Below are positions 17,129 through 24,788 of a stretch of DNA of 64,000 nucleotides, one piece after another. The stretch comes from an uncultured Bacteroidales bacterium (lineage in GTDB: Bacteria > Bacteroidota > Bacteroidia > Bacteroidales > Bacteroidaceae), in assembly GCA_947303715.1 (NCBI GenBank), contig CAMYYY010000003.1, forward strand, positions 1-64,000. Reading direction: 5' to 3'. Under the pieces are notes generated by a model, which saw only the letters and a list, made by a program, of their open reading frames with translations, was not told the DNA's origin and did no database searches. Numbering within the stretch: the stretch's first letter is position 1; each line of letters begins with the position of its first letter. Made by a program: the position numbers and the translations under genes.

Positions 17129-17210
17129 CTTGTGTCGCCTGCATTTTGTTACCCTATCTATAGCCGATATTTCTTCCGCTATATATAGAAAGGTGTGGAA
17201 AATGCCTTTT

Positions 17211-17292
17211 TTCCTTCATAATCTGTCATAATCCTTCACTCGTTTTCAGTTCATAATCAACAACTTTGACAGATTGAAGGATATGAAGGAGA
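17211..17292. repeat. Inverted repeat (CCTTCATAATCTGTCA arms)
   Basis: 'ccttcataatctgtcataat' faces 'ttgacagattgaaggatatg' across about 25 nt. The stretch 17129-17840 between the fucosidase and the antiporter holds no gene; it contains this repeat, the composite repeat copy 2, a dispersed repeat and a promoter. Confidence 0.6.
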
Positions 17293-17315
17293 AAATTAAA
17301 CTTTTTTTATTTTTC

Positions 17316-17655
17316 GGAAGTAAAAAAGGAAGTAAAAGTGAAAGTAATGCCAGCTGTGCTGGCAGGAAGTAAAAGTGGACGAATGCCCTGAAATGCCGAA
17401 AAGAATACTATCGTCCTGCGCGTAGCGCATAACTCCCTTTTTAACTTCCACTTTTACTTCCCTTTTTACTCCCATTTAAAAATTAGCGACTGCCCCAACA
17501 GCCCTTGCTTCCCCAAAGATTCCATCAAATGGAAAAAAAGTTCCATAGGCTGGAATAAAAGTTCCATCAAATGGAATAAAAATTCCATCAGCTGGAATTT
17601 TTCCAGCGTTAGGCGTTGTTGTTGCTAAATTTGTTAAACGTTTGCGAGTGTCTTA
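17316..17655. repeat. Composite repeat, copy 2 (inverted), with a 21-bp dyad array
   Basis: From 17411 to 17655 this is the reverse complement of 150-426 with moderate divergence: hairpin 'tgcgcgtagcgca', 'acttcc/actccc' repeats, a shared 'ggggca' stretch, then four dyads starting at 17520, 17541, 17562 and 17583, again exactly 21 bp apart (TTCCA/TGGAA arms). In front of it, 'ggaagtaaaa' repeats (17316-17375) and a 'tgccagctgtgctggca' dyad face the 'acttccacttttacttcc' repeats (17443-17461). Confidence 0.85.
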
Positions 17656-17717
17656 AAATAATAGTATCTTTAATCCCCCTTTAGGGGCTTTTAGATAGGC
17701 TGTGGCTCGGAACGTAC

Positions 17718-17765
17718 GTAACAGCGAGCGCAAAGCAAACTCGTTTGCTCTGCCGAGTCGTGACG
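17718..17765. repeat. Dispersed repeat (GCCGAGTCGTGAC)
   Basis: 'cagcgagcgcaaagcaaact' through 'gccgagtcgtgac' matches the reverse complement of 28004-28050 with a few differences. Both copies lie in intergenic or upstream sequence. Confidence 0.6.
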
Positions 17766-17783
17766 GATGAAGACGAAGTCAAA

Positions 17784-17826
17784 ATTGCAAATAAATTTGC
17801 ATTATCGCTCGCCTTGACCTATCTTT
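17784..17826 (+). promoter_or_regulatory. Promoter of the CPA2 antiporter with a dyad operator candidate
   Basis: TTTG (17796-17799) and TATCTTTG (17819-17826) are 19 bp apart. The -33 box lies in the dyad 'gcaaataaatttgc'. The same dyad, the following 'TTWTCGCTCG' and the same -7 box occur upstream of the NhaC gene at 59.3 kb. Confidence 0.8.
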
Positions 17827-17839
17827 GCAGCCTGAAATT

Positions 17840-19948
17840 ATGATTACTGACCCGACGCTCATCTTCGCGGTGGTGCTGGCTATCATCCTGACGGTACCCC
17901 TTGTGTCGCGCAAGCTGCGCATCCCCCATCTGGTGGGGATGATTGTGGCGGGTGTGCTGGTGGGCGAGCATGGGCTGGGGCTGTTGGCACGCGACAGCAG
18001 CTTCGAACTCTTCGGCAAGGTGGGTCTCTACTACATCATGTTCCTCGCCAGCCTTGAGCTGGACATGGAGGGCCTCCGCAAGAACCGTCGTCGTGGCATC
18101 GTCTTCGGCATTCTCACCTTCCTTATCCCCTTTGCGGTAGGGCTGCCTGTGGGGCTGTGGGTGCTGCGGCTGGGGCTGCCAGCCGCGTTGCTGCTGTCGT
18201 GCATACTGGCGTCGCACACGCTGGTCAGCTATCCCATCGCAGGGCGCTACGGACTGGGGCGTACGGATTGTGTCACCATAGCCGTCTGCGGCACCATGAT
18301 TGCCCTGCTGCTCGCCCTCGTCATCCTGGCGGTCATCGCTGCGGGTGTCGAGGGGCGGCTGGAGCCCTCGTTCCTTGTCTGGATGGGGGTGAGGACGGGC
18401 ATCTATGCCGTCATCATCTTCCTTGGCTATCCGAGGCTGACACGCTGGTTCTTCAAACGTTATGGCGATAACATCACGCAGTTCATCTTCGTGATGACGC
18501 TGATGATACTGAGTGCCGCCCTTGCCGATGCTGCTGGGTTGGAGGGACTGCTGGGTGCCTTCCTCGCCGGACTGGTGCTCAACCGCTATATCCCCCACGT
18601 GTCGCCCCTCATGAACCGCATCGAGTTTGTCGGTAATGCCCTGTTCATTCCTTATTTCCTGATAGGTGTGGGCATGCTCATCAATATCTCTGCCCTTTGG
18701 CAGTCGTTTGCCGGCATTGTTGTCATCGCCGTGATGCTCATTACGGCTCTTGCCACCAAGTGGGCTGCGGCCTGGCTGACGCAGAAATCGCTGCATCTGA
18801 AGGGCTACGAGCGGGAGATGTTGTTCGGCCTTAGCTCTGCCCATGCTGCTGGCGCGCTGGCGATGGTGATGGTGGGCACGCGCCTCATGCAGGCCGACGG
18901 CATGCCCCTGATGGACGATAACGTGATGAATGGCGTGGTTGCCATGATTCTGGGCTCGTGCATCGTCAGTTCTGTCGCTACCGAGCACGCCGCCTTCCGC
19001 ACAGCGAAGAAGGAGGCCTCTCCTTACAGACCCACCCCCAACCCCTCCCGTGAAGGGAGGGGAGCCCTCCCCCTTACGGGGGCGCGGGGAGGGGGTCTCC
19101 AGGAGGGAACGGGCCTCTTGGGCGATAGCCTGATGGTGGCTATCAATAATCCTGATAATGTGGATGATTTGATGAATACCGCCATCCTCATGCGTGGCCC
19201 GAAGGCGACGGGTGAGATTGTGGCGCTCCACGTCTCCATCGACGGCGCCGACTCTGAGCGCCGGCAGGAGCGGGGACGCGAGAACCTGCGCCGTGCGGCT
19301 GCCATCGGAGCCTCTGCCGACGTGCCCGTCGTCACCCAGAACCGCCTCGGCACCAACCCCGCAGGCAGCATCCTCCATGCCTTCAAGGAGGCTGATGCCA
19401 AGGAGCTCATCCTCGGCCTCCACCAGAAACGCAACTTTGCCGACTCGTTTCTGGGGACGACGCTGAACCATATTGTCGAAGGTACCCATCGCCAGGTGGT
19501 CATCGTGAAGCACCTGATGCCCGTCAACGTCGTCCATCGCCTTGTTGTGGCCATTCCGGCGGAGGCGGAGAGCGAGTTGGGCTTCTACCGTTGGCTCGAA
19601 CGCCTCTGCAACATCGGCGAGCAGCTGGGCTGCCGTGCCGATTTCCACGGACATCCCCAGACGCTCCGTCTGGTGAGCGACTACATCCGTACCCGTCATC
19701 CCAACATGCGCTTCCAGCTTATCGATATGCCTGACTGGAACGACCTGCTCACCACTACCGAGAACCTCAGCTTCGACCATCTCTTCGTGCTCGTCAGCGC
19801 CCGGCGTGGCAGCCTCTCGTGGCAGCCTTCTTTCGATAATCTGCCCACCCAGCTGATGAAGTATTTCATGGGCAACAGCCTGATGATCATCTATCCTGAA
19901 CAACGTAGCGATGCTCCTTCCACTACCTTCACCAACCCCATCCCCTAA
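17840..19948 (+). CDS. CPA2-type cation:proton antiporter with C-terminal USP-like domain
   Basis: An integral membrane antiporter of the KefB/NhaS type that exchanges Na+ or K+ for protons. The first ~380 residues form about 12 hydrophobic helices ('VPLVSRKLRIPHLVGMIVAG' is typical of the first ones). A cytoplasmic tail of about 270 residues resembles universal-stress-protein domains ('GEIVALHVSIDG'). I start at ATG 17840 because the tracked TTG start lies inside the -7 promoter box. Between membrane part and tail, the GC-rich palindromic element is translated as 'RPTPNPSREGRGALPL...'. The long antisense ORF on the other strand is a shadow of this gene. Confidence 0.87.
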   Translation: MITDPTLIFAVVLAIILTVPLVSRKLRIPHLVGMIVAGVLVGEHGLGLLARDSSFELFGKVGLYYIMFLASLELDMEGLRKNRRRGIVFGILTFLIPFAVGLPVGLWVLRLGLPAALLLSCILASHTLVSYPIAGRYGLGRTDCVTIAVCGTMIALLLALVILAVIAAGVEGRLEPSFLVWMGVRTGIYAVIIFLGYPRLTRWFFKRYGDNITQFIFVMTLMILSAALADAAGLEGLLGAFLAGLVLNRYIPHVSPLMNRIEFVGNALFIPYFLIGVGMLINISALWQSFAGIVVIAVMLITALATKWAAAWLTQKSLHLKGYEREMLFGLSSAHAAGALAMVMVGTRLMQADGMPLMDDNVMNGVVAMILGSCIVSSVATEHAAFRTAKKEASPYRPTPNPSREGRGALPLTGARGGGLQEGTGLLGDSLMVAINNPDNVDDLMNTAILMRGPKATGEIVALHVSIDGADSERRQERGRENLRRAAAIGASADVPVVTQNRLGTNPAGSILHAFKEADAKELILGLHQKRNFADSFLGTTLNHIVEGTHRQVVIVKHLMPVNVVHRLVVAIPAEAESELGFYRWLERLCNIGEQLGCRADFHGHPQTLRLVSDYIRTRHPNMRFQLIDMPDWNDLLTTTENLSFDHLFVLVSARRGSLSWQPSFDNLPTQLMKYFMGNSLMIIYPEQRSDAPSTTFTNPIP
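19028..19100. repeat. GC-rich palindromic element in frame (antiporter)
   Basis: Bounded by 'agaccc' and 'gggtctcc' with two internal palindromes. It encodes about 24 residues at the junction of the membrane domain and the cytoplasmic tail. Confidence 0.85.
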
Positions 19949-19959
19949 TGATTTACTAG

Positions 19960-20083
19960 TTGACAATTTACGATTGATTTAATGTTTTAGATATTTCATA
20001 AATAAAGCCGCGCAATGTGTAAATTACCAAATAATCAAATTAGTAAATAAATCGTAAATAGTAAATCGTCAAATCGTAAATCC
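19960..20083. repeat. AAATCGTAAAT repeat upstream of tcdA
   Basis: 'tttacgatt' on the left faces 'aatcgtaaat', 'aaatcgtc' and 'aaatcgtaaat' on the right. The string 'agtaaatcgtcaaatcgtaa' also lies directly before the ackA start at 41011-41030. Confidence 0.65.
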
Positions 20084-20087
20084 CTTT

Positions 20088-20858
20088 ATGTATTCTTGGC
20101 AGCAACGAACGGAACAACTTTTTGGCCCCGATAAAATGGAGCACCTGCGTCGTGCCCACGTCCTTGTGGTTGGCGTTGGAGGCGTGGGTGCCTATGCTGC
20201 CGAGATGCTTTGCCGTGCCGGCATTGGCGAGATGACGCTTGTGGATGCCGATACCGTGCAGCCCTCGAACATCAACCGCCAGCTCCCTGCCACACATTCT
20301 ACCATAGGCCGTCTGAAAACCGACGTTATGCAGGAGCGTCTGCTTGCCATCAACCCTGCGTTGGTGCTCCACACGCTTCCCGTCTTTCTCACGGAGGACT
20401 ATATTCCCTCCCTGTTCAACACTCCTTTTGATTTCGTTGTCGATGCCATCGACACCATTGCTCCGAAGTGCGCCCTCATCATCGAAGCCCACCTCCGTCA
20501 TATTCCCATTATTTCCAGCATGGGAGCCGGCGCCAAGAGCGACATCACGAAGGTGCAGTTCGCCCGTCTTGAGGATACCTACCACTGTGGTCTCAGCAAG
20601 GCCGTCCGCACCCGACTACGCAATCTATGCAAAAAGACCCTCTCTGAGGGGGAGGGCCTCCCCTCCATCACGGGAGGGGTTGGGTCTCTCTTAAAAACCC
20701 CCGTTGTGTTCTCCTCTGAGCAGGCAGACCCTAAAGCCATCCTCACCGTTGAAGGCGAGCGTAATAAGAAGTCCACCACGGGTACCGTCAGCTACATGCC
20801 GGCTGTCTTTGGCTGCTACCTTGCCGAATATGTCATACAGCAATTAATTAATAGTTAA
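20088..20858 (+). CDS. tcdA: tRNA threonylcarbamoyladenosine dehydratase
   Basis: A ThiF/E1-like enzyme that uses ATP to cyclise t6A37 of tRNA to ct6A. The nucleotide-binding motif 'VVGVGGVGAYAAEMLCRAGI' and the following 'DADTVQPSNINRQ' are typical of TcdA. The 256 residues include an in-frame insertion ('TLSEGEGLPSITGGVGSL') from the GC-rich palindromic element at about residues 184-201, in a region that is variable in the family. The AAATCGTAAAT repeat sits just upstream. It could also be annotated as HesA/MoeB-like, but no rhodanese domain is present. Confidence 0.88.
   Translation: MYSWQQRTEQLFGPDKMEHLRRAHVLVVGVGGVGAYAAEMLCRAGIGEMTLVDADTVQPSNINRQLPATHSTIGRLKTDVMQERLLAINPALVLHTLPVFLTEDYIPSLFNTPFDFVVDAIDTIAPKCALIIEAHLRHIPIISSMGAGAKSDITKVQFARLEDTYHCGLSKAVRTRLRNLCKKTLSEGEGLPSITGGVGSLLKTPVVFSSEQADPKAILTVEGERNKKSTTGTVSYMPAVFGCYLAEYVIQQLINS
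20635..20690. repeat. GC-rich palindromic element in frame (tcdA)
   Basis: A short 56-bp version, 'agaccctctctgaggggga' to 'ggggttgggtctctc', with one internal palindrome; translated within TcdA. Confidence 0.8.
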
Positions 20859-20945
20859 AGATTAAGAGTTAAATATATTCCCTATTCATCGTTACGTTTT
20901 CAGAGCTATTTTTCTTAACTCTTAATTCTTAACTCTTAACTAAAA
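20845..20945. repeat. TTAAGAGTTAA inverted-arm spacer
   Basis: 'agttaaagattaagagttaa' faces 'cttaactcttaattcttaac' repeats across about 50 nt between tcdA and lolD. Related strings occur near 30945, 44600, 56895 and 57762. Confidence 0.6.
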
Positions 20946-20952
20946 TAAGAAT

Positions 20953-21612
20953 ATGATTTCCCTTTCCCACATTACCAAATCCTTTGGCTCCCTGCAAGTG
21001 CTGCGGGGCATTGACCTTACTGTTGCCGATAGCGAAATCGTCAGCATCGTCGGCCCCAGCGGAGCCGGCAAGACCACGCTGTTGCAAATCATCGGCACGC
21101 TCGACCGCCCCGACTCGGGCAACGTGGTCATCGACGGCGTCGATGTCTTCAGTCTTCGCGACAAACAGCTCTCAGCCTATCGCAACGAGCATATCGGCTT
21201 CGTTTTCCAGTTCCATCAGCTGCTGCCTGAGTTTACGGCTGAGGAAAACGTCATGATGCCTGCCCTTATTGCAGGGCGCAGCATGCACGATGCCCATCGC
21301 GATGCCCGTGAGCTGTTGGATTTCCTCCGCCTTGCAGAACGTGCCGACCATAAGCCTGCTGAGCTCTCAGGAGGCGAGAAACAGCGCGTAGCCGTAGCCC
21401 GTGCCCTCATCAACCATCCCTCTGTCATCTTGGCCGACGAGCCCTCGGGCAGCCTCGACACGCAGAACAAGCAGGAGCTCCACCAGCTTTTCTTCGACCT
21501 CCGCGCCCGTTTCCAGCAGACGTTCATCATTGTCACTCACGACGAAACCCTCGCCGCCCTCACTGATCGTACCATCCGCCTCGTCGATGGCCAAATCGTC
21601 TCTGCTAACTAA
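20953..21612 (+). CDS. lolD: ABC transporter ATP-binding protein (LolD-like)
   Basis: An ABC ATPase of the LolD/MacB group, which powers release of lipoproteins from the inner membrane with LolC/E-type partners. Walker A is '[12 protein letters not shown]', the signature '[15 protein letters not shown]', and Walker B '[12 protein letters not shown]'. The length of 219 residues is right for LolD. No permease gene is adjacent, so the partner must be encoded elsewhere, and a related MacB-like ATPase cannot be excluded. Confidence 0.82.
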   Translation: MISLSHITKSFGSLQVLRGIDLTVADSEIVSIVGPSGAGKTTLLQIIGTLDRPDSGNVVIDGVDVFSLRDKQLSAYRNEHIGFVFQFHQLLPEFTAEENVMMPALIAGRSMHDAHRDARELLDFLRLAERADHKPAELSGGEKQRVAVARALINHPSVILADEPSGSLDTQNKQELHQLFFDLRARFQQTFIIVTHDETLAALTDRTIRLVDGQIVSAN

Positions 21613-22002
21613 AACTAAAAAATGTTATTTTGCAATACGAAAAAAAAGAAAAAGCAATAATTGTTATTGTTGAGTCCGCACGCGTTTGATTCCCGAGGAC
21701 AAAGCGACGTTGACCCCTGAAAAATGTTTTGCCCCCCTTTATAGTCCTGACCGACGGGATCATTGTTGTTTTGCCCTATTATCTCTTGAGTTTCATATTG
21801 TGGACGCTCTTGTCTTTTAACTCAGTGCAAGGTTGATTAGAAAAGAGTCTTTTTTTACCGGACGGTGGATGACATACTTCAACTCTTTTTTACATGCATG
21901 AGAAGATATAGTGGTGCATACGTGTTAAAAATTACGAACGAAAGTGCCACTCTACGTTTATTTGAACTAACTTTGCATTCCTATAATCTAAAACAAGCGA
22001 GA
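21613..22002. other. Intergenic region with a promoter
   Basis: These 390 bases hold no ORF I believe in. A -7 box TAACTTTG lies at 21968-21975, 28 bp before the ATG of the next gene; no clear -33 TTTG precedes it. An A/T-rich stretch at 21620-21675 has no terminator hairpin that I can define. Confidence 0.6.
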
Positions 22003-23067
22003 ATGAAATCATTTAGAACCTTTTTGACGCTGGTGACGCTGGTTGGACTGGTGCTGACGGGCTGCCGCGACGAGGCTGTGACGACGTTCACGGGCTCTTA
22101 TACCTACAAGACGGGTGGGCAACTGAAGGTGCTGCCTACGGTGCTGACAGGCGATTCGGTAGATGCCGTAGCAGCCTGCTCGGCGCTGAGCGGCTATGGC
22201 CTGGCGAACCTCTGGGTTCCCCTCACGCCGGAGTCGGGCGAGATGACGATGGTGTATACGAATGAGGCGAAGGACAGCGTCATCCTGACGTTCACGGCGC
22301 TGATGGGCGACCTCTGCACACTCACAGGCACGCTTTCAGGCGATACGCTGACGCTATCAGGCAAGGACACGAAGTCCATGCAGATTACCGACGGCAACGG
22401 CTCGCTGGGCGGAGGCTTTGTTACCGTCAGCGGCGAGGGCAAGCTCTACGACGAACTGCTCATCCTCAACCTCAGCTACGAAGGCGCATTTACCTCGACG
22501 GCTACAGGACGTAGCACGGAGATGACTATCGTGGAGAGCCGCGTACAATGTGTGGCGCAGACGCTGTCGCCGCACCTCATCCCCCTTTCCTCTTATTATA
22601 AGACGGGCGGACAGGTAAGGCTGATGCCTACGGTGCTGACGGATTCGCTGGTAAACGCTGTGGATGCCTGTTCGGCGATTTGCGGCTTCGACATGAAGGA
22701 TCTCTGGCTGGCTCTGAAGCCTGAGGCTGGAGCGCTGAACATCGTCGGCACAGATGGCGACGGAGAGACGCTGACGCTCTCGTTTAACGCGCTGTTGGGC
22801 GACGTCTGCACGCTGGGCGCTACAGCGTATGGTGAGAACCTCGTCCTGACGGGCAACAACACAAAATCCATGCAGGTGACAGACGGCGACCAGACGCTGG
22901 GCGGAGGCATCGTTACCGTCAGCGGCAGCGGCAAGCGCACCGACGGCCTGCTCCTGCTCGACCTCGATTACCAAGGGACATTCACCTCCACCGTCACAGG
23001 ACGTCCCATCGAGATGACGATTCTGGAAAGCAAGGTACAGTGTAATGCGAAGAGAAAAGAAAAATGA
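22003..23067 (+). CDS. Duplicated-domain lipoprotein, function unknown
   Basis: I place the start at the MKSFRTF methionine because it follows the -7 box by 28 bp and opens a lipoprotein signal ('LVGLVLTGC'); the tracked start would lie upstream of the promoter. The 354 residues contain two similar domains (about 25-185 and 190-348). Shared strings are 'YKTGGQ(L/V)', 'PTVLT', 'SMQ(I/V)TDG', 'GGG.VTVSG.GK' and 'GR..EMTI.ES(R/K)VQC'. The pattern suggests a beta-barrel or lipocalin-like fold, but I do not recognise a named family. It overlaps the next gene by 4 bp (ATGA), so it is probably co-transcribed with the efflux genes. Confidence 0.75.
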   Translation: MKSFRTFLTLVTLVGLVLTGCRDEAVTTFTGSYTYKTGGQLKVLPTVLTGDSVDAVAACSALSGYGLANLWVPLTPESGEMTMVYTNEAKDSVILTFTALMGDLCTLTGTLSGDTLTLSGKDTKSMQITDGNGSLGGGFVTVSGEGKLYDELLILNLSYEGAFTSTATGRSTEMTIVESRVQCVAQTLSPHLIPLSSYYKTGGQVRLMPTVLTDSLVNAVDACSAICGFDMKDLWLALKPEAGALNIVGTDGDGETLTLSFNALLGDVCTLGATAYGENLVLTGNNTKSMQVTDGDQTLGGGIVTVSGSGKRTDGLLLLDLDYQGTFTSTVTGRPIEMTILESKVQCNAKRKEK

Positions 23068-24293
23068 GATTCAAGATTTCAAATAAAAGTGGAATTATGA
23101 GTGAACAGAGATCAGTGAACAGTGAACAGATAATACTTATGCAATCAGATGGAGAACATTCATCTGATCACTGTTCACTGATCACTGTTCACTCATTTGT
23201 CAGTTTGAATGCCCTTTTTAAGGTTTTTGTCTTAGTCTTGGGTTTTAGTTTTCTTATGGCTTGTCAGCATGGGGATAAGAAGACGGTAGAGGCCTTGGAG
23301 GGGCGGATCAGTCAGGCTATTGGTGTGCGGCGTAATTCGCGAACGGAGCCTGTGAAGGTGAGTGTGCAGGCTGTCCGTCCAGCCGAGGGCGGTAGTCTTG
23401 TTGGTTATGTGGGGCGTGTGGAGCCTACGCGTAGCACGCTGGTCTCGCTGCCTCATGGTGGAACGCTGGTCTCGCTGCGGGTGCGCGAAGGGCAGCGCGT
23501 CAACAAGGGCGACATCCTGGCGGAGGTGAGGAACGAATCCCTTCAGGCTGCCTACGATATGGCTGCCAGCACGTTGCATCAGGCTGAGGACGGCTTTGCC
23601 CGTGTGCAGAAGGTCTATGACAGCGGCAGCATTACGGAACAGAAATACATAGATGTGCAGACTCAGCTGGAGAAAGCCCGCTCGGCAGAGCAGGCTGCCC
23701 GTAGTGCCTTGGATGAATGCCTTGTACGTGCTCCGTTTGCCGCTACGGTGAGCGAGGTGATGGGGCATCAGGGCACGCAGGTGACTGCCCTTGCGCCGTT
23801 GGTGCGCCTGGTGGATGTGGGACGGATGGAGATCACGTTTGCCGTGCCTGAGGGTGAGCTGGCTTCGCTCAGCATAGGCGATAGCGCTACGTTGACGGTG
23901 CCGGCGATAGAGAAGACGTTCCCTGCCGTGTTGAAGGTGAAAGGTGTGGTGGGCTCGGAGCTATCGCACAGCTACGACTGCACGTTGGGCGGCCTGCCCG
24001 AGGTGGAAGGGCTTATGCCCGGTATGGTCTGCAAGGTCGGCATCACTACAGGCAAGCGCAAAGGAGGCGTCCTCGTACCCGCTTCGGCCGTGATGAATGA
24101 CCGTGAGGGACGCTACGTCTGGACAGCCGACAGCACAGACATCGTGGGCAAGCGCCGCGTCATTGTCGATGGCTTCTCGGGTCACGACGTAATCGTTACA
24201 GCAGGCCTTACGGAAGGAGAGCTCGTCATTGTGCAAGGCTCACAAAAAGTTTCCACGGGAATGAGGATTAAGGCCTTAATAATGAAGAATTAA
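23064..24293 (+). CDS. RND efflux membrane fusion protein
   Basis: The periplasmic adaptor of a tripartite RND pump, anchored as a lipoprotein ('FLMAC'). After the signal come a biotinyl-lipoyl-like region ('VREGQRVNKGDILAEV'), a coiled-coil hairpin at about 165-220, a beta-barrel and a membrane-proximal domain ('TAGLTEGELVIVQGSQKV'). The start overlaps the previous stop. The first ~55 residues are odd: between the ATG and the hydrophobic core lies the translation of an inverted repeat of 'agtgaacag' units, so the n-region is far longer than normal. A downstream non-ATG start cannot be ruled out. It is followed by a four-helix-bundle gene, then the pump gene. Confidence 0.88.
   Translation: MRFKISNKSGIMSEQRSVNSEQIILMQSDGEHSSDHCSLITVHSFVSLNALFKVFVLVLGFSFLMACQHGDKKTVEALEGRISQAIGVRRNSRTEPVKVSVQAVRPAEGGSLVGYVGRVEPTRSTLVSLPHGGTLVSLRVREGQRVNKGDILAEVRNESLQAAYDMAASTLHQAEDGFARVQKVYDSGSITEQKYIDVQTQLEKARSAEQAARSALDECLVRAPFAATVSEVMGHQGTQVTALAPLVRLVDVGRMEITFAVPEGELASLSIGDSATLTVPAIEKTFPAVLKVKGVVGSELSHSYDCTLGGLPEVEGLMPGMVCKVGITTGKRKGGVLVPASAVMNDREGRYVWTADSTDIVGKRRVIVDGFSGHDVIVTAGLTEGELVIVQGSQKVSTGMRIKALIMKN
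23097..23195. repeat. AGTGAACAG inverted-arm element in frame
   Basis: 'gagtgaacag' and 'gatcagtgaacagtgaacag' face 'ctgatcactgttcactgatc' and 'actgttcactc' across about 45 nt. The element lies between the start codon and the signal-peptide core of the membrane fusion protein. Confidence 0.75.
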
Positions 24294-24345
24294 AAATGAA
24301 AAATGAAGAATAAAATGGTTAGCATAATGAAAAATGAAGATAAAT
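24284..24345. repeat. ATGAAAAATGAAGAAT repeat, left arm
   Basis: Three copies of 'aatgaagaat'/'aaaaatgaaga' precede the second four-helix-bundle gene. An inverted 'tttttcatttttcattac' arm follows that gene at 24719-24776. Confidence 0.65.
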
Positions 24346-24355
24346 AGTGCAAATC

Positions 24356-24721
24356 ATGGAAAATGAGAATATAGTTTTAACAAAAACAGAAGCCTACGCT
24401 ATACGGATCATAAAATTGTATCGTTATCTACAAATAGAAAAAAAAGAAAAGATAATGTCAAAACAACTTCTCCGTTGCGGAACTAGTGTCGGTGCAAATT
24501 TAACGGAAAGTAATGACGCTATTAGCCATGCTGAATTCATTTCCAAAACACAAATCGCTTTGAAGGAATGTTCAGAATCCCTCTATTGGTTGAAATTATT
24601 AGTTTCCACGGACTATCTGACTCAAGAACAATACGAAGCCATCGCTACTGATGGTAAAGATATACAGCATCTCCTTATCGCTATCCTTAAATCAGCAAAA
24701 TCAAACCCACATGATTGGTGA
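24356..24721 (+). CDS. Four-helix-bundle protein (23S rRNA IVS family)
   Basis: A second member of the family seen at 1526-1900, with the variant signature 'CGTSVGANLTESNDAIS' near residues 44-60 and predicted amphipathic helices; 121 residues from the ATG I prefer (the tracked GTG adds three). It lies between the membrane fusion protein and pump genes, on their strand, inside inverted 'atgaaaaatgaag' type arms. Family members are small helical proteins without known enzymatic role. The two copies differ strongly in sequence, so this is not a recent duplication. I see no link to efflux. Confidence 0.85.
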   Translation: MENENIVLTKTEAYAIRIIKLYRYLQIEKKEKIMSKQLLRCGTSVGANLTESNDAISHAEFISKTQIALKECSESLYWLKLLVSTDYLTQEQYEAIATDGKDIQHLLIAILKSAKSNPHDW

Positions 24722-24776
24722 TCATATTATTCATCATTCGTCAGTACTATTTTTTTTCATTTTTCATTACAAAAGA
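24719..24776. repeat. ATTCATC/TTTTTCAT repeat, right arm
   Basis: 'attattcatcattcg' and 'tttttcatttttcatt' are inverted relative to the arm at 24284-24345. Confidence 0.6.
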
Positions 24777-24788
24777 TAGTATATCGTT

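Noticed and set aside
17819-19966. 715-aa antisense ORF
   Set aside because: It is the complement of the CPA2 antiporter gene; its His/Gln/Arg-rich, low-hydrophobicity composition is typical of a shadow frame.
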